Of a stretch of DNA of 64,000 bases, positions 47,911-56,075 are shown piece after piece. This DNA comes from Caulobacteraceae bacterium (GTDB lineage Bacteria > Pseudomonadota > Alphaproteobacteria > Caulobacterales > Caulobacteraceae): positions 1-64,000 of the forward strand of contig CANJME010000002.1 in the NCBI GenBank assembly GCA_947475875.1. Direction: 5' to 3'. Below the pieces are notes generated by a model. It made no database searches. It had not been told where the DNA came from and worked only from the letters and a program-made list of their open reading frames with translations. How positions within the stretch are numbered: position 1 is the stretch's first letter; the number at the start of each line of letters is the position of its first letter. The translations under genes and the position numbers were made by a program.

Positions 47911-49089
47911 ATGAGTATGACGATGACGGTCCGTGTGCTGGGATCGGCCTGTGCTGTGGCGATGACGGCGACGGCCGCGCCGGCCTTTGCCGATGACGAC
48001 CAGGCGATTGTGCTTTCTGGCGAAGTGGCGTTTGACCTCGCCGGTGTGGTTGCGGGTGGCTATCCGCACCGGGTTCACGCCGTCGACACCATCTTCGTGA
48101 CCGCGGAAATTGACCTGGAAAAGCTGGTCGGATGGGGCGGCGCGACCAGCTCGCTGACCTTCCTCTCAACCGGCGACGGCTCGCCCAACGATGATGTCGG
48201 CGCCCTGCAGGGCATCAACAACAACGAGGTCGGCGAGCGCCATCAGCGCCTGTTCGAAGCCTGGATTCAGCAGGACTTCGGCGACAAGGCCTCACTTCGG
48301 GTCGGTCAGCAGGACCTGAACGGCGAATTCTACGTCACCGACGCGGCGGGCCTCCTGCTCGCCCCGCAGTCGGGCCTCGCCTCTGAACTGGCAGCGTCAG
48401 GCCCGGGCGGTCCCTCGACCTATCCGCAGACGGGGCTGGCGGTCCGCCTGGCCTTCAAGCCTTCGGAGGACACCTATATTCAAGGTGGAGTCTACAACGC
48501 CCGCGTTGGAAACATCGGTGATCACGGCGGCGTCGACACCACTTTGGATGACGGCTTTGTGCAGATCGTCGAGGCCGGCTGGACCGGCCAGGGCAAGATC
48601 GCCGTCGGCGCCTGGCGTTATTCCAGGGACCAGGACGACCTGTTCGACACCGACACCTCGGGCGATCCGGTTCAGCGCACCAGCCAAGGCTTCTATGTCA
48701 CGGCCGAGCGCATGTTCTTCGACGGCGGCGAAGATGGCCGCAGCCTTTCAGGCTTTGTCCGCGGCGGTGTTTCCGACGGCGATACCGGGCCGTTCGAGTC
48801 CAGCTGGCAGACCGGCATTCTGGTCGGGCACGCTTTGAAGAGCCGCCCGGATTCACAGTTTTCCATCGGCTATGATCAGGCCCAGCTCGGTGACAAGTAC
48901 CGCGCCGCCTCGGCCGCCGGCGGCCAGCCGCTCGGCAGAACCGAATCCCATGCCGAAATCACCTATTTCGATCAGATCACCGAGCACTTCAGCATCCAGC
49001 CGGATCTGCAGGTCGTCTGGCATCCCGGCGGCGTGGCCTCGGCCAAGCCCGCGTGGGTCGGCACAATCCGGTTCGGGGCCTCGTTCTAG
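47911..49089 (+). CDS. OprB-like carbohydrate-selective porin
   Basis: A 392-aa outer-membrane beta-barrel protein: signal peptide (TATAAPAFA), alternating strands, the repeated aromatic-belt pattern and a C-terminal phenylalanine (IRFGASF) that targets the BAM machine. YVTAERMFFDGGEDGRSLSG, FVRGGVSDGDTG and the IQQDFGDKASLRVGQQDLNG stretch match the OprB family, which passes sugars and alcohols. GGGGGAACC lies just before the ATG. It stands between the cytochrome c and PQQ dehydrogenase genes, supporting a role in substrate entry for oxidation. Confidence 0.85.
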   Translation: MSMTMTVRVLGSACAVAMTATAAPAFADDDQAIVLSGEVAFDLAGVVAGGYPHRVHAVDTIFVTAEIDLEKLVGWGGATSSLTFLSTGDGSPNDDVGALQGINNNEVGERHQRLFEAWIQQDFGDKASLRVGQQDLNGEFYVTDAAGLLLAPQSGLASELAASGPGGPSTYPQTGLAVRLAFKPSEDTYIQGGVYNARVGNIGDHGGVDTTLDDGFVQIVEAGWTGQGKIAVGAWRYSRDQDDLFDTDTSGDPVQRTSQGFYVTAERMFFDGGEDGRSLSGFVRGGVSDGDTGPFESSWQTGILVGHALKSRPDSQFSIGYDQAQLGDKYRAASAAGGQPLGRTESHAEITYFDQITEHFSIQPDLQVVWHPGGVASAKPAWVGTIRFGASF

Positions 49090-49166
49090 GCTCGGGGTCC
49101 GTTCGGCCCGGAGCATGCAAATCCTCCCCTGATTGACGGCGATTGTGCCGATTGGGGACGGACGCC

Positions 49167-49376
49167 ATGGGCCAGGCGGCGAGCATTCCGGATCATCCGC
49201 TGCGCCGCGCCAGCGATCGCCCGCCGCTGGTGCGCCGCCGCGAGCGCGCAATAGGCCTGGCCTGGTTCCTGGCCATGTCGACGCTGGTGGCGCTGGCCGG
49301 TCCGCTGTTTGTCGTCTTCTTCGCCCTCGGCGTGGTCAGCGCCTTTGGGCTCCGCTGGATGGTCCTGACTGCCTAG
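49167..49376 (+). CDS. Small membrane protein, unknown
   Basis: A 69-aa protein with a basic N-terminus and a long hydrophobic stretch (LAWFLAMSTLVALAGPLFVV and following), one or two helices. It ends four bases into the convergent PQQ dehydrogenase stop. No family recognised and the SD is weak, so it might be spurious, but the hydrophobic profile is coherent. Confidence 0.45.
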   Translation: MGQAASIPDHPLRRASDRPPLVRRRERAIGLAWFLAMSTLVALAGPLFVVFFALGVVSAFGLRWMVLTA

Positions 49377-51451
49377 GGGCGCTTGCGCGCCTCTGACAGC
49401 ACATAGGCCCGTACGTGTTCAACTTGCCCCTCGGTCAGGAAGGCCTTGAACGGCGCCATGCCGCGTGAAGCATTCTTGCCGTCGAAGACAATCCCTTTCC
49501 AGTCCTCGGAACTCAGCAGGATCGGCGAGCGGCGCAGGTTGGGCAGAAACTGGCCCGAGACATTGGCGCTGTGGCAGACCGAGCAGAAGCCATCATAGAT
49601 CGCCGCGCCCTGGGCCGGATCGCCCCGTGAGGTGACGTCGGTCAGGTCGAGCGGATCGGGGATTGAGACGTTCACGGCCGGCGCGGAAGCCTTGCCGCCC
49701 AGTTTGAACACCAGGATGCGGCCATTGGTGGTGCGCACCTGCGGCAGGTAGAAATGGGCCGAGGTGGGCCCGGCGCCGCCAGCGCCCACCAGCACCGCCA
49801 CATACTGTTCGCCATCGATCTCATAGGTCATGGGGGCTGCCACAATGCCCTGGCCGGCCGAGGGCGAGGCCCACAGAACCTTGCCGTCGTGGGCGTTGTA
49901 GGCTGAGAGGACGCCGTCCGCGTCGCCCTGGAAGACCAGGTCGCCGGCGGTGGCGAGGACGCCCCCGTTCCAGAAGTACTTGTGCGGCGCGGTCCAGCGC
50001 GCCTCCTGCTTGACCGGGTCCCAGGCGACCAGCGAGCCGGTCAGGAAAGGCCGGGTGGCCTCACGCGCCTTGTCGTCATCGGGCAGGCCGTTGATGCGCG
50101 AGTTGGTGGCGATGTTCCAGGCGCCCTTCATGAACCGGTAGTTCGGATCGTTCTGATATGAAAACGGCACGCCGATGGCCGGGATGTAGACGAGGTTTTC
50201 CTTGGGGCTGAAGGCCATCGGATGCCAGTTGTGGGCGCCGTAAGGTCCCGGCATCGAGTTCATGTTGGCCGCGCCCTGATAGCGCGCCGTGGGGCTCTCC
50301 ACCGGCCGCCCATTGGCGTCGATCGAGGTCGCCCATGTCACCGTCGCGAACGGCTTGGCCGAGATGAATTTCCCGTCTTTGGCGTCGATCACGTAGAAAA
50401 AGCCGTTCTTGGAGGCCTGCATGACCACCCGGCGCGCGCCGCCCGCCAGCGGCAGGTCGGCCAGGATCAACGGCTGGTCGGCGTCGAAGTCCCAGGCGTC
50501 GTTCGGCGTCACCTGGTAGTGCCAGACATATGCGCCGGTGTCGGCGTTGATCGCCACGATCGATGAGAGGAAAAGGTTGTCGCCCTTGCCGTCAGAGCGG
50601 GCCGTCGGCGACCAGGGCGTGCCGTTGCCGACGCCGAAATAGATCAGGTTGAGATCAGGATCATAGACCGTGGCGTCCCACACCGTGCCGCCGCCGCCGG
50701 TCTGTTTCCAGCCCTCGCCCGGCCAGGTGGCCGCGGCCTTGTTCTTGAGCACCGTATCGGAGGGCTCATTGTCGGCCGCGCCGGTTGGGTTGGGGATGGT
50801 ATAGAAGCGCCACAGCTTCTTGCCGCTGCGCGCATCATAGGCGGTGATGTAGCCGCGCACGCCATATTCGGCGCCCGAATTGCCGATCAGCACCTTGCCC
50901 TTCACGACGCGAGGAGCCTGGGTGATGGTGTAGGGTAGGTTCTTGTCGACCGTCTGGACCTGCCAGATCTTGCGACCGGTCTTGCCGTCCAGCTTCACCA
51001 GCCGTCCATCGAACGTGCCCACATAGATCGCGCCCTGCCAGGTGGCCACGCCGCGGTTGACCGTGTCGCAACAGGCCTGGAAGCCCTTGGCCTTGTCGAC
51101 GCCGGAGTCCCAGCGCCAAAGCTGCTTTCCGGTCTTGGCGTCATAGGCATAGACGTTCGACCAGCTGGTGGTGGTGTAGAGCACCCCGTCGACCATGATC
51201 GGCGTGGCTTCCTGGCCTCGATCGGTGTCGAAATCGCCGTACCAGGTCAGACCTAACTGACCGACGTTGGCGGCGTTGATTGTGTCGAGCGGGGAGAAGC
51301 GCTGTTCGGAGTAGGTGCGTCCATAGCTGAGCCACTCGCCGTTTTTTTCGGCTGCGACAATCCGATCGCCGTCGACCCCGCCGGGCTTTTGACAAGAGGC
51401 GGCCAAAAGGGAGCACGCCAGGCCCAGAGCCAGTCCGATCTGCTTGAGCAT
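49373..51451 (-). CDS. PQQ-dependent quinohemoprotein alcohol dehydrogenase
   Basis: A 692-aa periplasmic enzyme oxidising alcohols to aldehydes with PQQ and heme. The propeller domain has the vicinal-cysteine ring region QACCDTVNRGVATW, calcium-site motifs, and tryptophan-docking repeats (SGKKLWRFYT, TGRKIWQVQT). A C-terminal cytochrome c domain carries CSVCHSAN. This fusion is type II ADH. Start is ATG 51451, with GGGGGAT upstream; ATG 51475 adds eight residues. The signal peptide ends A-A-S-C (Cys20), a loose lipobox, so it may be tethered. PQQ synthesis genes are not in the window. Confidence 0.92.
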   Translation of the reverse strand: MLKQIGLALGLACSLLAASCQKPGGVDGDRIVAAEKNGEWLSYGRTYSEQRFSPLDTINAANVGQLGLTWYGDFDTDRGQEATPIMVDGVLYTTTSWSNVYAYDAKTGKQLWRWDSGVDKAKGFQACCDTVNRGVATWQGAIYVGTFDGRLVKLDGKTGRKIWQVQTVDKNLPYTITQAPRVVKGKVLIGNSGAEYGVRGYITAYDARSGKKLWRFYTIPNPTGAADNEPSDTVLKNKAAATWPGEGWKQTGGGGTVWDATVYDPDLNLIYFGVGNGTPWSPTARSDGKGDNLFLSSIVAINADTGAYVWHYQVTPNDAWDFDADQPLILADLPLAGGARRVVMQASKNGFFYVIDAKDGKFISAKPFATVTWATSIDANGRPVESPTARYQGAANMNSMPGPYGAHNWHPMAFSPKENLVYIPAIGVPFSYQNDPNYRFMKGAWNIATNSRINGLPDDDKAREATRPFLTGSLVAWDPVKQEARWTAPHKYFWNGGVLATAGDLVFQGDADGVLSAYNAHDGKVLWASPSAGQGIVAAPMTYEIDGEQYVAVLVGAGGAGPTSAHFYLPQVRTTNGRILVFKLGGKASAPAVNVSIPDPLDLTDVTSRGDPAQGAAIYDGFCSVCHSANVSGQFLPNLRRSPILLSSEDWKGIVFDGKNASRGMAPFKAFLTEGQVEHVRAYVLSEARKRP

Positions 51452-51651
51452 CCCGCATCCCCCACGGTTTTTCATTGATCGTTCATGTGGACCATAGCAG
51501 TGATAGGGAAGGGACGTACAGCCCGGCCCCGGCCCGCGAGCCCATGCAAGGAACCTTGCATCTATTCGCGAGTGACGGCAGGGTTACTGCAACGGCGAAG
51601 CTACGGTTACCGTCGGCGCCGCCACAGAAGAATTCGGAGGAGACTACAACG

Positions 51652-52095
51652 ATGCTGAAAGGCAAACTTTCACAGCTGGCCATGGCTTCGGTGCTGGCGG
51701 GCGCGCTTCTGGGCGCCTCGGTGGTAGCGGCGGTCGCCCAGGGCGATCTGATCGATAAGGTTACTGGCCGCTACTATCGCGGCAAGATCACCGAAGGCGC
51801 CAATGCGGGCACCGACGTGATGCTGTTCGTATCCAAGGCCAAGGCTGACCAGGTCAAGATCGGCTCAAACAAGCCGATCGTTCGCGACGCCGTTGTGGTC
51901 GTCAAGGCCGACGGCGCCAAGCTGGTTCAAGGCGATGCGCAACTGCCGCCGGCCGCTGGCGGCGGTGGTCGCGGCGGCACGGCGCCGGCCGCGGCTGACG
52001 TGAAGTTCACCATCGATTCCTCGGCCAACCCGGTGACTTTCACCTATTCGCCGACCGCCGGCACCACCTACGTCGGCACGCAAGTTCCCCAGTAG
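51652..52095 (+). CDS. Exported beta-rich protein with Gly-rich insert, unknown
   Basis: A 147-aa secreted protein. Signal peptide MLKGKLSQLAMASVLAGALL, then a beta domain (YYRGKITEGANAGTDVMLFV, PIVRDAVVVVKADGAKLV), a short GGGGRGG insert, and FTIDSSANPVTFTYSPTAGT. No family recognised. GGAGGAG lies nine bases before ATG 51652. It is divergent from the PQQ dehydrogenase and ends at a strong terminator. The gap 51452-51651 holds the two divergent promoters but no motif I can name. Confidence 0.75.
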   Translation: MLKGKLSQLAMASVLAGALLGASVVAAVAQGDLIDKVTGRYYRGKITEGANAGTDVMLFVSKAKADQVKIGSNKPIVRDAVVVVKADGAKLVQGDAQLPPAAGGGGRGGTAPAAADVKFTIDSSANPVTFTYSPTAGTTYVGTQVPQ

Positions 52096-52120
52096 CGACT
52101 GAACATTCCGGGTGAGAGCG

Positions 52121-52157
52121 GAAGAGCCGCCGGAAGCAAGCCTTCCGGCGGCTCTTC
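52121..52157. terminator. Bidirectional hairpin terminator
   Basis: GAAGAGCCGCCGGAAG, a 5-base loop and its perfect reverse complement form a 16-bp stem without mismatch. It sits between the converging ends of the exported protein gene and the CoA-transferase gene, so it can stop transcription from both sides even without a long T-run. The flanking bases are not T-rich. Confidence 0.75.
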
Positions 52158-52163
52158 GTGCGG

Positions 52164-53378
52164 CTACTCCTCTTCGCCGATCTCGGCCAATACCTCGGCG
52201 TTATGCTCGCCCAGCTGGGGCGGATGCCGGCGGATGTTGGCGGGCGTCTTTGAGAACCGCAGCGGTGGGCGCATGGCGTTGTAGCGGCCGGCTTTCGGGT
52301 GGTCGTACGCCTGGAAGAAATCCACCGCCGCCAGGTGCGGATCGTTGGGCAGATCGTCCAGCCGGTTCAGTTTTACCACCGGGATGGAGAGCGGCATCAG
52401 CAGGTCCAGCCATTCCTGTGTCGGCCGGGTCTGGGTGATCGCCTCGACCATGCCGTAGAGCTCGCCGATGTGCTTGGTGCGGGTCTCATAGTCCTTGAAG
52501 CGCGGGTCGTTCGAAACCATGCCCGGCTGGCCGGCCAGGGCGAAGAAGTCGTCCCACTGCTTGTTGTTGTAGGGCATCAGGCCGATGAACCCGTCGGCGG
52601 TGGCGAACGGCTTGCGGTTGGGATTGGCGACGCGCGTGTAGCACCAGGGTCCCAGCGGCGGATCGTAGACCTGGCCGAAGAAGTGCTCGGCGAGGGTGAA
52701 GCTGGTGATGCACTCCAGCATCGGCACCTCGACGAACTGGCCCTCGCCGGTCTTTGCCCGGTGATAGAGGCCCGCCAGCACCGCCTGGGCCATGAACAGG
52801 CCCGAGATCTTGTCGGCCGCCAGGGTCGGCACATAGCGCGGGGTCGGATTGCCATCGACGCGGTTGAGCAGGTCGGCCATGCCCGATCCCGCCTGGATCA
52901 GGTCGTCATAGGCCGGCAGCCCCTCATAAGGCCCGTTCGAGCCGTAGCCGGCGGCGTGCACATAGAGGATGTCCGGCTTGATCGCAGCTACGCTCTCGTA
53001 GTCGAACCCGGCGCGCTCCAGCCCCGCATAACGGACATTGGCGGTGAAGACGTCGGCCGAGGCGATCAGCTTGCGCAGGATCCTCTTGGCCTTGTCCTCG
53101 CGCAGGTCCAGCTTCACGCTGCGCTTGTTGCGGTTGATAGTGACAAAGATGGGCCCGAGATCCCGCACCTCGGCGTTGGGCGTATCGCCCGCCCAGCGCA
53201 TGACATCGCCGCCTTCGCCGCGATCGGTCAGCGGGCTTTCGATCTTGATCACGTCGGCGCCCAGGTCGCCCAGCATCTGGGTCGCATAGGCCCCCAGCAC
53301 CACGCTGGTCATGTCGACGATGCGGACGCCGGCCAGCGGCCCGGTCGCTTTGGTGTCGAGATTGCGCAAATTGGCCAA
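52164..53378 (-). CDS. CaiB/BaiF family class III CoA-transferase
   Basis: Transfers CoA between carboxylic acids. A 404-aa member with GVRIVDMTSVVLGAYATQML and LGADVIKIESP at the N-terminus, the catalytic-aspartate region YDDLIQAGSGMADL and LEFxxP-type small domain motifs at the end. Substrate is unknown; relatives act on carnitine, bile acids, alpha-methylacyl groups and formyl/oxalyl CoA. The start is TTG 53378 with GGAGA upstream. It stands alone on this strand between terminator 52121-52157 and the divergent paralogue cluster. Confidence 0.88.
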   Translation of the reverse strand: MANLRNLDTKATGPLAGVRIVDMTSVVLGAYATQMLGDLGADVIKIESPLTDRGEGGDVMRWAGDTPNAEVRDLGPIFVTINRNKRSVKLDLREDKAKRILRKLIASADVFTANVRYAGLERAGFDYESVAAIKPDILYVHAAGYGSNGPYEGLPAYDDLIQAGSGMADLLNRVDGNPTPRYVPTLAADKISGLFMAQAVLAGLYHRAKTGEGQFVEVPMLECITSFTLAEHFFGQVYDPPLGPWCYTRVANPNRKPFATADGFIGLMPYNNKQWDDFFALAGQPGMVSNDPRFKDYETRTKHIGELYGMVEAITQTRPTQEWLDLLMPLSIPVVKLNRLDDLPNDPHLAAVDFFQAYDHPKAGRYNAMRPPLRFSKTPANIRRHPPQLGEHNAEVLAEIGEEE

Positions 53379-53699
53379 GGCAGGTCTCCGCGGGGGATCG
53401 TCAGTCAGGGCGCATGCCCTACAACAAAGCCCGGCTCTAAGCCAACCACGACCGGTCGAGAGTCTCGCCGAATTACAGTGTGAAACATTCCTCCTCGCGC
53501 GCCGCGCGCGCAGCCTTTTGACGAGAACTGCGGCGGCTCGACGTTGGGCGGACTCAACAGTGCGACAGGCCTGTCGCGCTCGATGATCGGCCAGTCGGTC
53601 GGCGCGCGATAGAACGAAATCACTCGAGTCCCGGGCCCGAGTTCCGCGAGTTGCGAACTTGCCGTAGAGTTTAGCAGGGGCGGAATTCGGAGAACGACC
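53379..53699. other. Divergent intergenic gap, no gene seen
   Basis: This 321-base gap separates the CoA-transferase start from the first paralogue start. I see no convincing frame, RNA gene or repeat in it. It should hold two divergent promoters. GGAG at about 53689-53692 is the SD of the following gene. Confidence 0.6.
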
Positions 53700-54917
53700 A
53701 TGTATCGCAAGACTTGTGTTCGTGTGTGTCTGGCCGGTATGTGCGCCATCGCCGTCGCCGTATCTCCGCTGTGGCTTTCCGCAACCCGGGCCCAGCAGGC
53801 GGATGTCACCACCGTTTCGCCTCTGACCGTCCGGGGGCTTTCGGGGGGCGAAGGGGCCAGCTTCTATACGCCTGACCAGCTGTCCGAGGCGGCGCGCAAC
53901 GCCGGCCAGGAGGCCTCATCGGCGCGCGACGCCGGTCGCGACTGCCGCGCGGCGAACAGCGCCGTCGCCCAGACCGAAGAGGCCGGCAATTTCAGCCTGG
54001 AGGCGCTTTTCAACACCGAGGCCGCAGCCCAGGCCAGATTGCAGACCGCTGCTCTGGCCGCCCAGAGGGCCACCCAGGCCGCGCTCGACGCCCGCGCCTC
54101 GAACGCCGCCAACGCCCAGGACCTGGAAATCGCCCGCCAGGGCGTGGTCAAGACCTTTCAGGCAGCGCAGCGCGCGGCGGCCGAAGCCCATCGGCGGGTG
54201 GCCGACCTTCAGGATCAGATCCGGGACAACCCCAAGGAAAACGTCAGCCTGCTTCGGGGCTACGTCGACGCCAAGACCCAGGAGCGCACCCGAGGCGGCG
54301 GCATCGCCGGCGTCTATGTGCCGGACCAGTACAAGGACCTGACGCTCTACGAGATCGTCGCCCATCAGGTTGATGACAAGGGAACCCCGGCGCTGGCGAT
54401 CTCCGGGCGCATCACCAATCCGCGCAAGAGCGCGATCAATATTCCGCCGCTGTGGTTTACCGCTGTCGACCTTTACGGCGCGCCGTTGAAGTCCGAGCAA
54501 ACCGTGCCGCAGCACCAGGGCCGCATCCCGCCGGGCGGCAGCCTGCCGTTCAGCTATCAGCTGAAACCGATGCCCGAGCGAACGGCGAGGGCGGTGGTCA
54601 CCTTCGCGCCAGAAAGCCGGCCGCCGATGTACTTGCCGGCAGCCCTGTTCTGCGGCGAGCAGGCCCGCACGCCGGCTGCGGCGGCGGTCATGGCTCAACT
54701 CTCCGGCGAGGGCGACAGTGCGGGCCGGGGCGCAGGACGCGCCGCCGCCGGGGCCGGACGCGCCGGCGCGGGCCGGGCCGGCGCCGCCGGCAGGGCGGGT
54801 ATCGGCGTCGGGGCTGGCAGGGCCGGAGGCGCGGGCCGGGCCGGGGGCCTGGGCGGCGGCCGCGCAGGCGGTGGGCGAGGAGTCAATGTCGGCGGTGGCC
54901 GCGGCCGGGGTGGGTAG
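53700..54917 (+). CDS. Periplasmic protein, paralogue 1, with Arg/Gly/Ala-rich tail
   Basis: A 405-aa exported protein, first of three tandem relatives. Signal peptide (about 1-31, cut near SATRAQ), the block TTVSPLTV (about 37-44), a long Ala-rich coiled-coil-like helix (about 60-195) and a beta-domain (about 205-318) with VYVPDQYKDLTLYEIV, ISGRITNPRKSA, PPLWFTAVDLYG and VVTFAPES. Two cysteines shared with its relatives are in RDCRAAN (Cys82) and LFCGEQ (Cys318). The last 65 residues are an Arg/Gly/Ala-rich tail missing from the other two. No known family; the beta-domain faintly resembles the DUF3426/FxLYD type. Confidence 0.85.
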   Translation: MYRKTCVRVCLAGMCAIAVAVSPLWLSATRAQQADVTTVSPLTVRGLSGGEGASFYTPDQLSEAARNAGQEASSARDAGRDCRAANSAVAQTEEAGNFSLEALFNTEAAAQARLQTAALAAQRATQAALDARASNAANAQDLEIARQGVVKTFQAAQRAAAEAHRRVADLQDQIRDNPKENVSLLRGYVDAKTQERTRGGGIAGVYVPDQYKDLTLYEIVAHQVDDKGTPALAISGRITNPRKSAINIPPLWFTAVDLYGAPLKSEQTVPQHQGRIPPGGSLPFSYQLKPMPERTARAVVTFAPESRPPMYLPAALFCGEQARTPAAAAVMAQLSGEGDSAGRGAGRAAAGAGRAGAGRAGAAGRAGIGVGAGRAGGAGRAGGLGGGRAGGGRGVNVGGGRGRGG

Positions 54918-54959
54918 AAATATTACGAAACAGAAATAATATTGCAAAATGGAAATATT
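54917..54959. promoter_or_regulatory. AT-rich repeats before paralogue 2
   Basis: In otherwise GC-rich DNA this stretch is about three-quarters A+T. It has the direct repeats GAAATATT at 54917-54924 and 54952-54959, 35 bases apart, and an inverted repeat AATATTA (54919-54925) and TAATATT (54937-54943). It immediately precedes paralogue 2, whose ATG lies at 55000 behind GGAGG. An operator or promoter for the second gene is likely; the regulator is unknown. Confidence 0.5.
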
Positions 54960-54999
54960 GATGTAGGGTGCCCTCCAGACTTGGCCTCTGGAGGCAGAT

Positions 55000-56001
55000 A
55001 TGGCGCGTTCAAACCTTTCAAATCGCTGGCTGGCCGCAAGCTGCGCGGCGGCTCTCACCTTGAGTCCTCTGAGCGGGCTGGCCCAGGACATCCCGCGCCT
55101 GCCGCAGGTGGCGGAGCCGGGCGTGACCATCCTCTCCCCGCTGACGGCGGTGGGCCTCGCCCCCATTCCCGACGTCGGCCAAGGCGCCAGCTGGTTCACG
55201 CCGGAAAACATAGAGATCGTCGTCCATCAGGCGCGCAACGACCACATCGACGCCAAGGCTGCCGCGCGACAGTGCCACACCTCCGGCGTTCCGCAAACCG
55301 AGGCGGCCGGCGACTTCGGCTTCGAGGCGCTCTATGACACCGAGAGCAAGGCCCAGGCGAGTCTTCAGCACGCCGGTGAGGCGGCCGCCGAGGCAACCCG
55401 CCGGGCGCTGGACGCCCGGGTGGCGATCGCCCGCGGCGAGGGCACGCAGAACGATCTGATCAACGCCGAACTTGGCCGCCAGGCCGCCGTGCGCGCCTTC
55501 CAGGCCGCCCAGTGGCAGGTGCTCGAGGCCCAGCGGCGCATCGCCGACCTGCAGGATCTGCTGGAGAGTGATGATGGCATGATCGCCGAGCTCAAGGCCC
55601 AGGTCGAAGCCCATTCGATTGAGCGGGCCAACAACATCGGCACGGGCAATCTCTATGTCCCGGCGACCTTCCGCGACCTGAGGCTGACCGACGTTGTGGT
55701 GCGCCAGACCGAGGAAGGTGGCATCAAGGCGATGCGGGTGTCAGGCAAGATCGTCAATCCGCGCCGCGGTCCTTTGATCGCTCCGCCGCTGTGGGTCGCG
55801 GCCCAGGATCGCTACGGAACCTCGCTGAAGGAAGAGATGATGGAGGCGGACCCGGCGCCCCGCATCGCTGGCCGCGATAGCCTGGCCTTCACCTTCGCCC
55901 TGACCCCCATTCCCGACGAGGCGGAACAGGCCACGGTCACCTTCGCGCCGTTCCACCACGAGCCGCGCTACAAACCCGTCAGCGCCTTCTGCGAACTGTA
56001 A
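55000..56001 (+). CDS. Periplasmic protein, paralogue 2
   Basis: A 333-aa exported protein related to both neighbours. Signal peptide cut near GLAQD (about 29), the block VTILSPLTAVGL, Ala-rich helix (about 85-190, EATRRALDARVAIARGEG), then the beta-domain LYVPATFRDLRLTDVVV, VSGKIVNPRRGPL, PPLWVAAQDRYGTSLKEE and ATVTFAPFHH. Its cysteines are at ARQCHTS and the very end, AFCEL. No Gly/Arg tail. GGAGG lies five bases before the ATG. Gap to paralogue 1 is 82 bases, to paralogue 3 is 74 bases. Confidence 0.85.
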   Translation: MARSNLSNRWLAASCAAALTLSPLSGLAQDIPRLPQVAEPGVTILSPLTAVGLAPIPDVGQGASWFTPENIEIVVHQARNDHIDAKAAARQCHTSGVPQTEAAGDFGFEALYDTESKAQASLQHAGEAAAEATRRALDARVAIARGEGTQNDLINAELGRQAAVRAFQAAQWQVLEAQRRIADLQDLLESDDGMIAELKAQVEAHSIERANNIGTGNLYVPATFRDLRLTDVVVRQTEEGGIKAMRVSGKIVNPRRGPLIAPPLWVAAQDRYGTSLKEEMMEADPAPRIAGRDSLAFTFALTPIPDEAEQATVTFAPFHHEPRYKPVSAFCEL

Positions 56002-56075
56002 TCATCCACGTAATTGGCAGGCCGGGTTTGGTGGCCTAGTGTGGCCTGCGGCGTCGGTCGAAAGGGCTCTTGAGG

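Noticed and set aside
52299-53483. 394-aa plus-strand open frame
   Set aside because: Antisense to the CaiB-type gene, which has clear family motifs.
53916-55211. 431-aa minus-strand open frame
   Set aside because: Spans paralogue 1, the intergenic AT-rich gap and part of paralogue 2 on the other strand; no motif.
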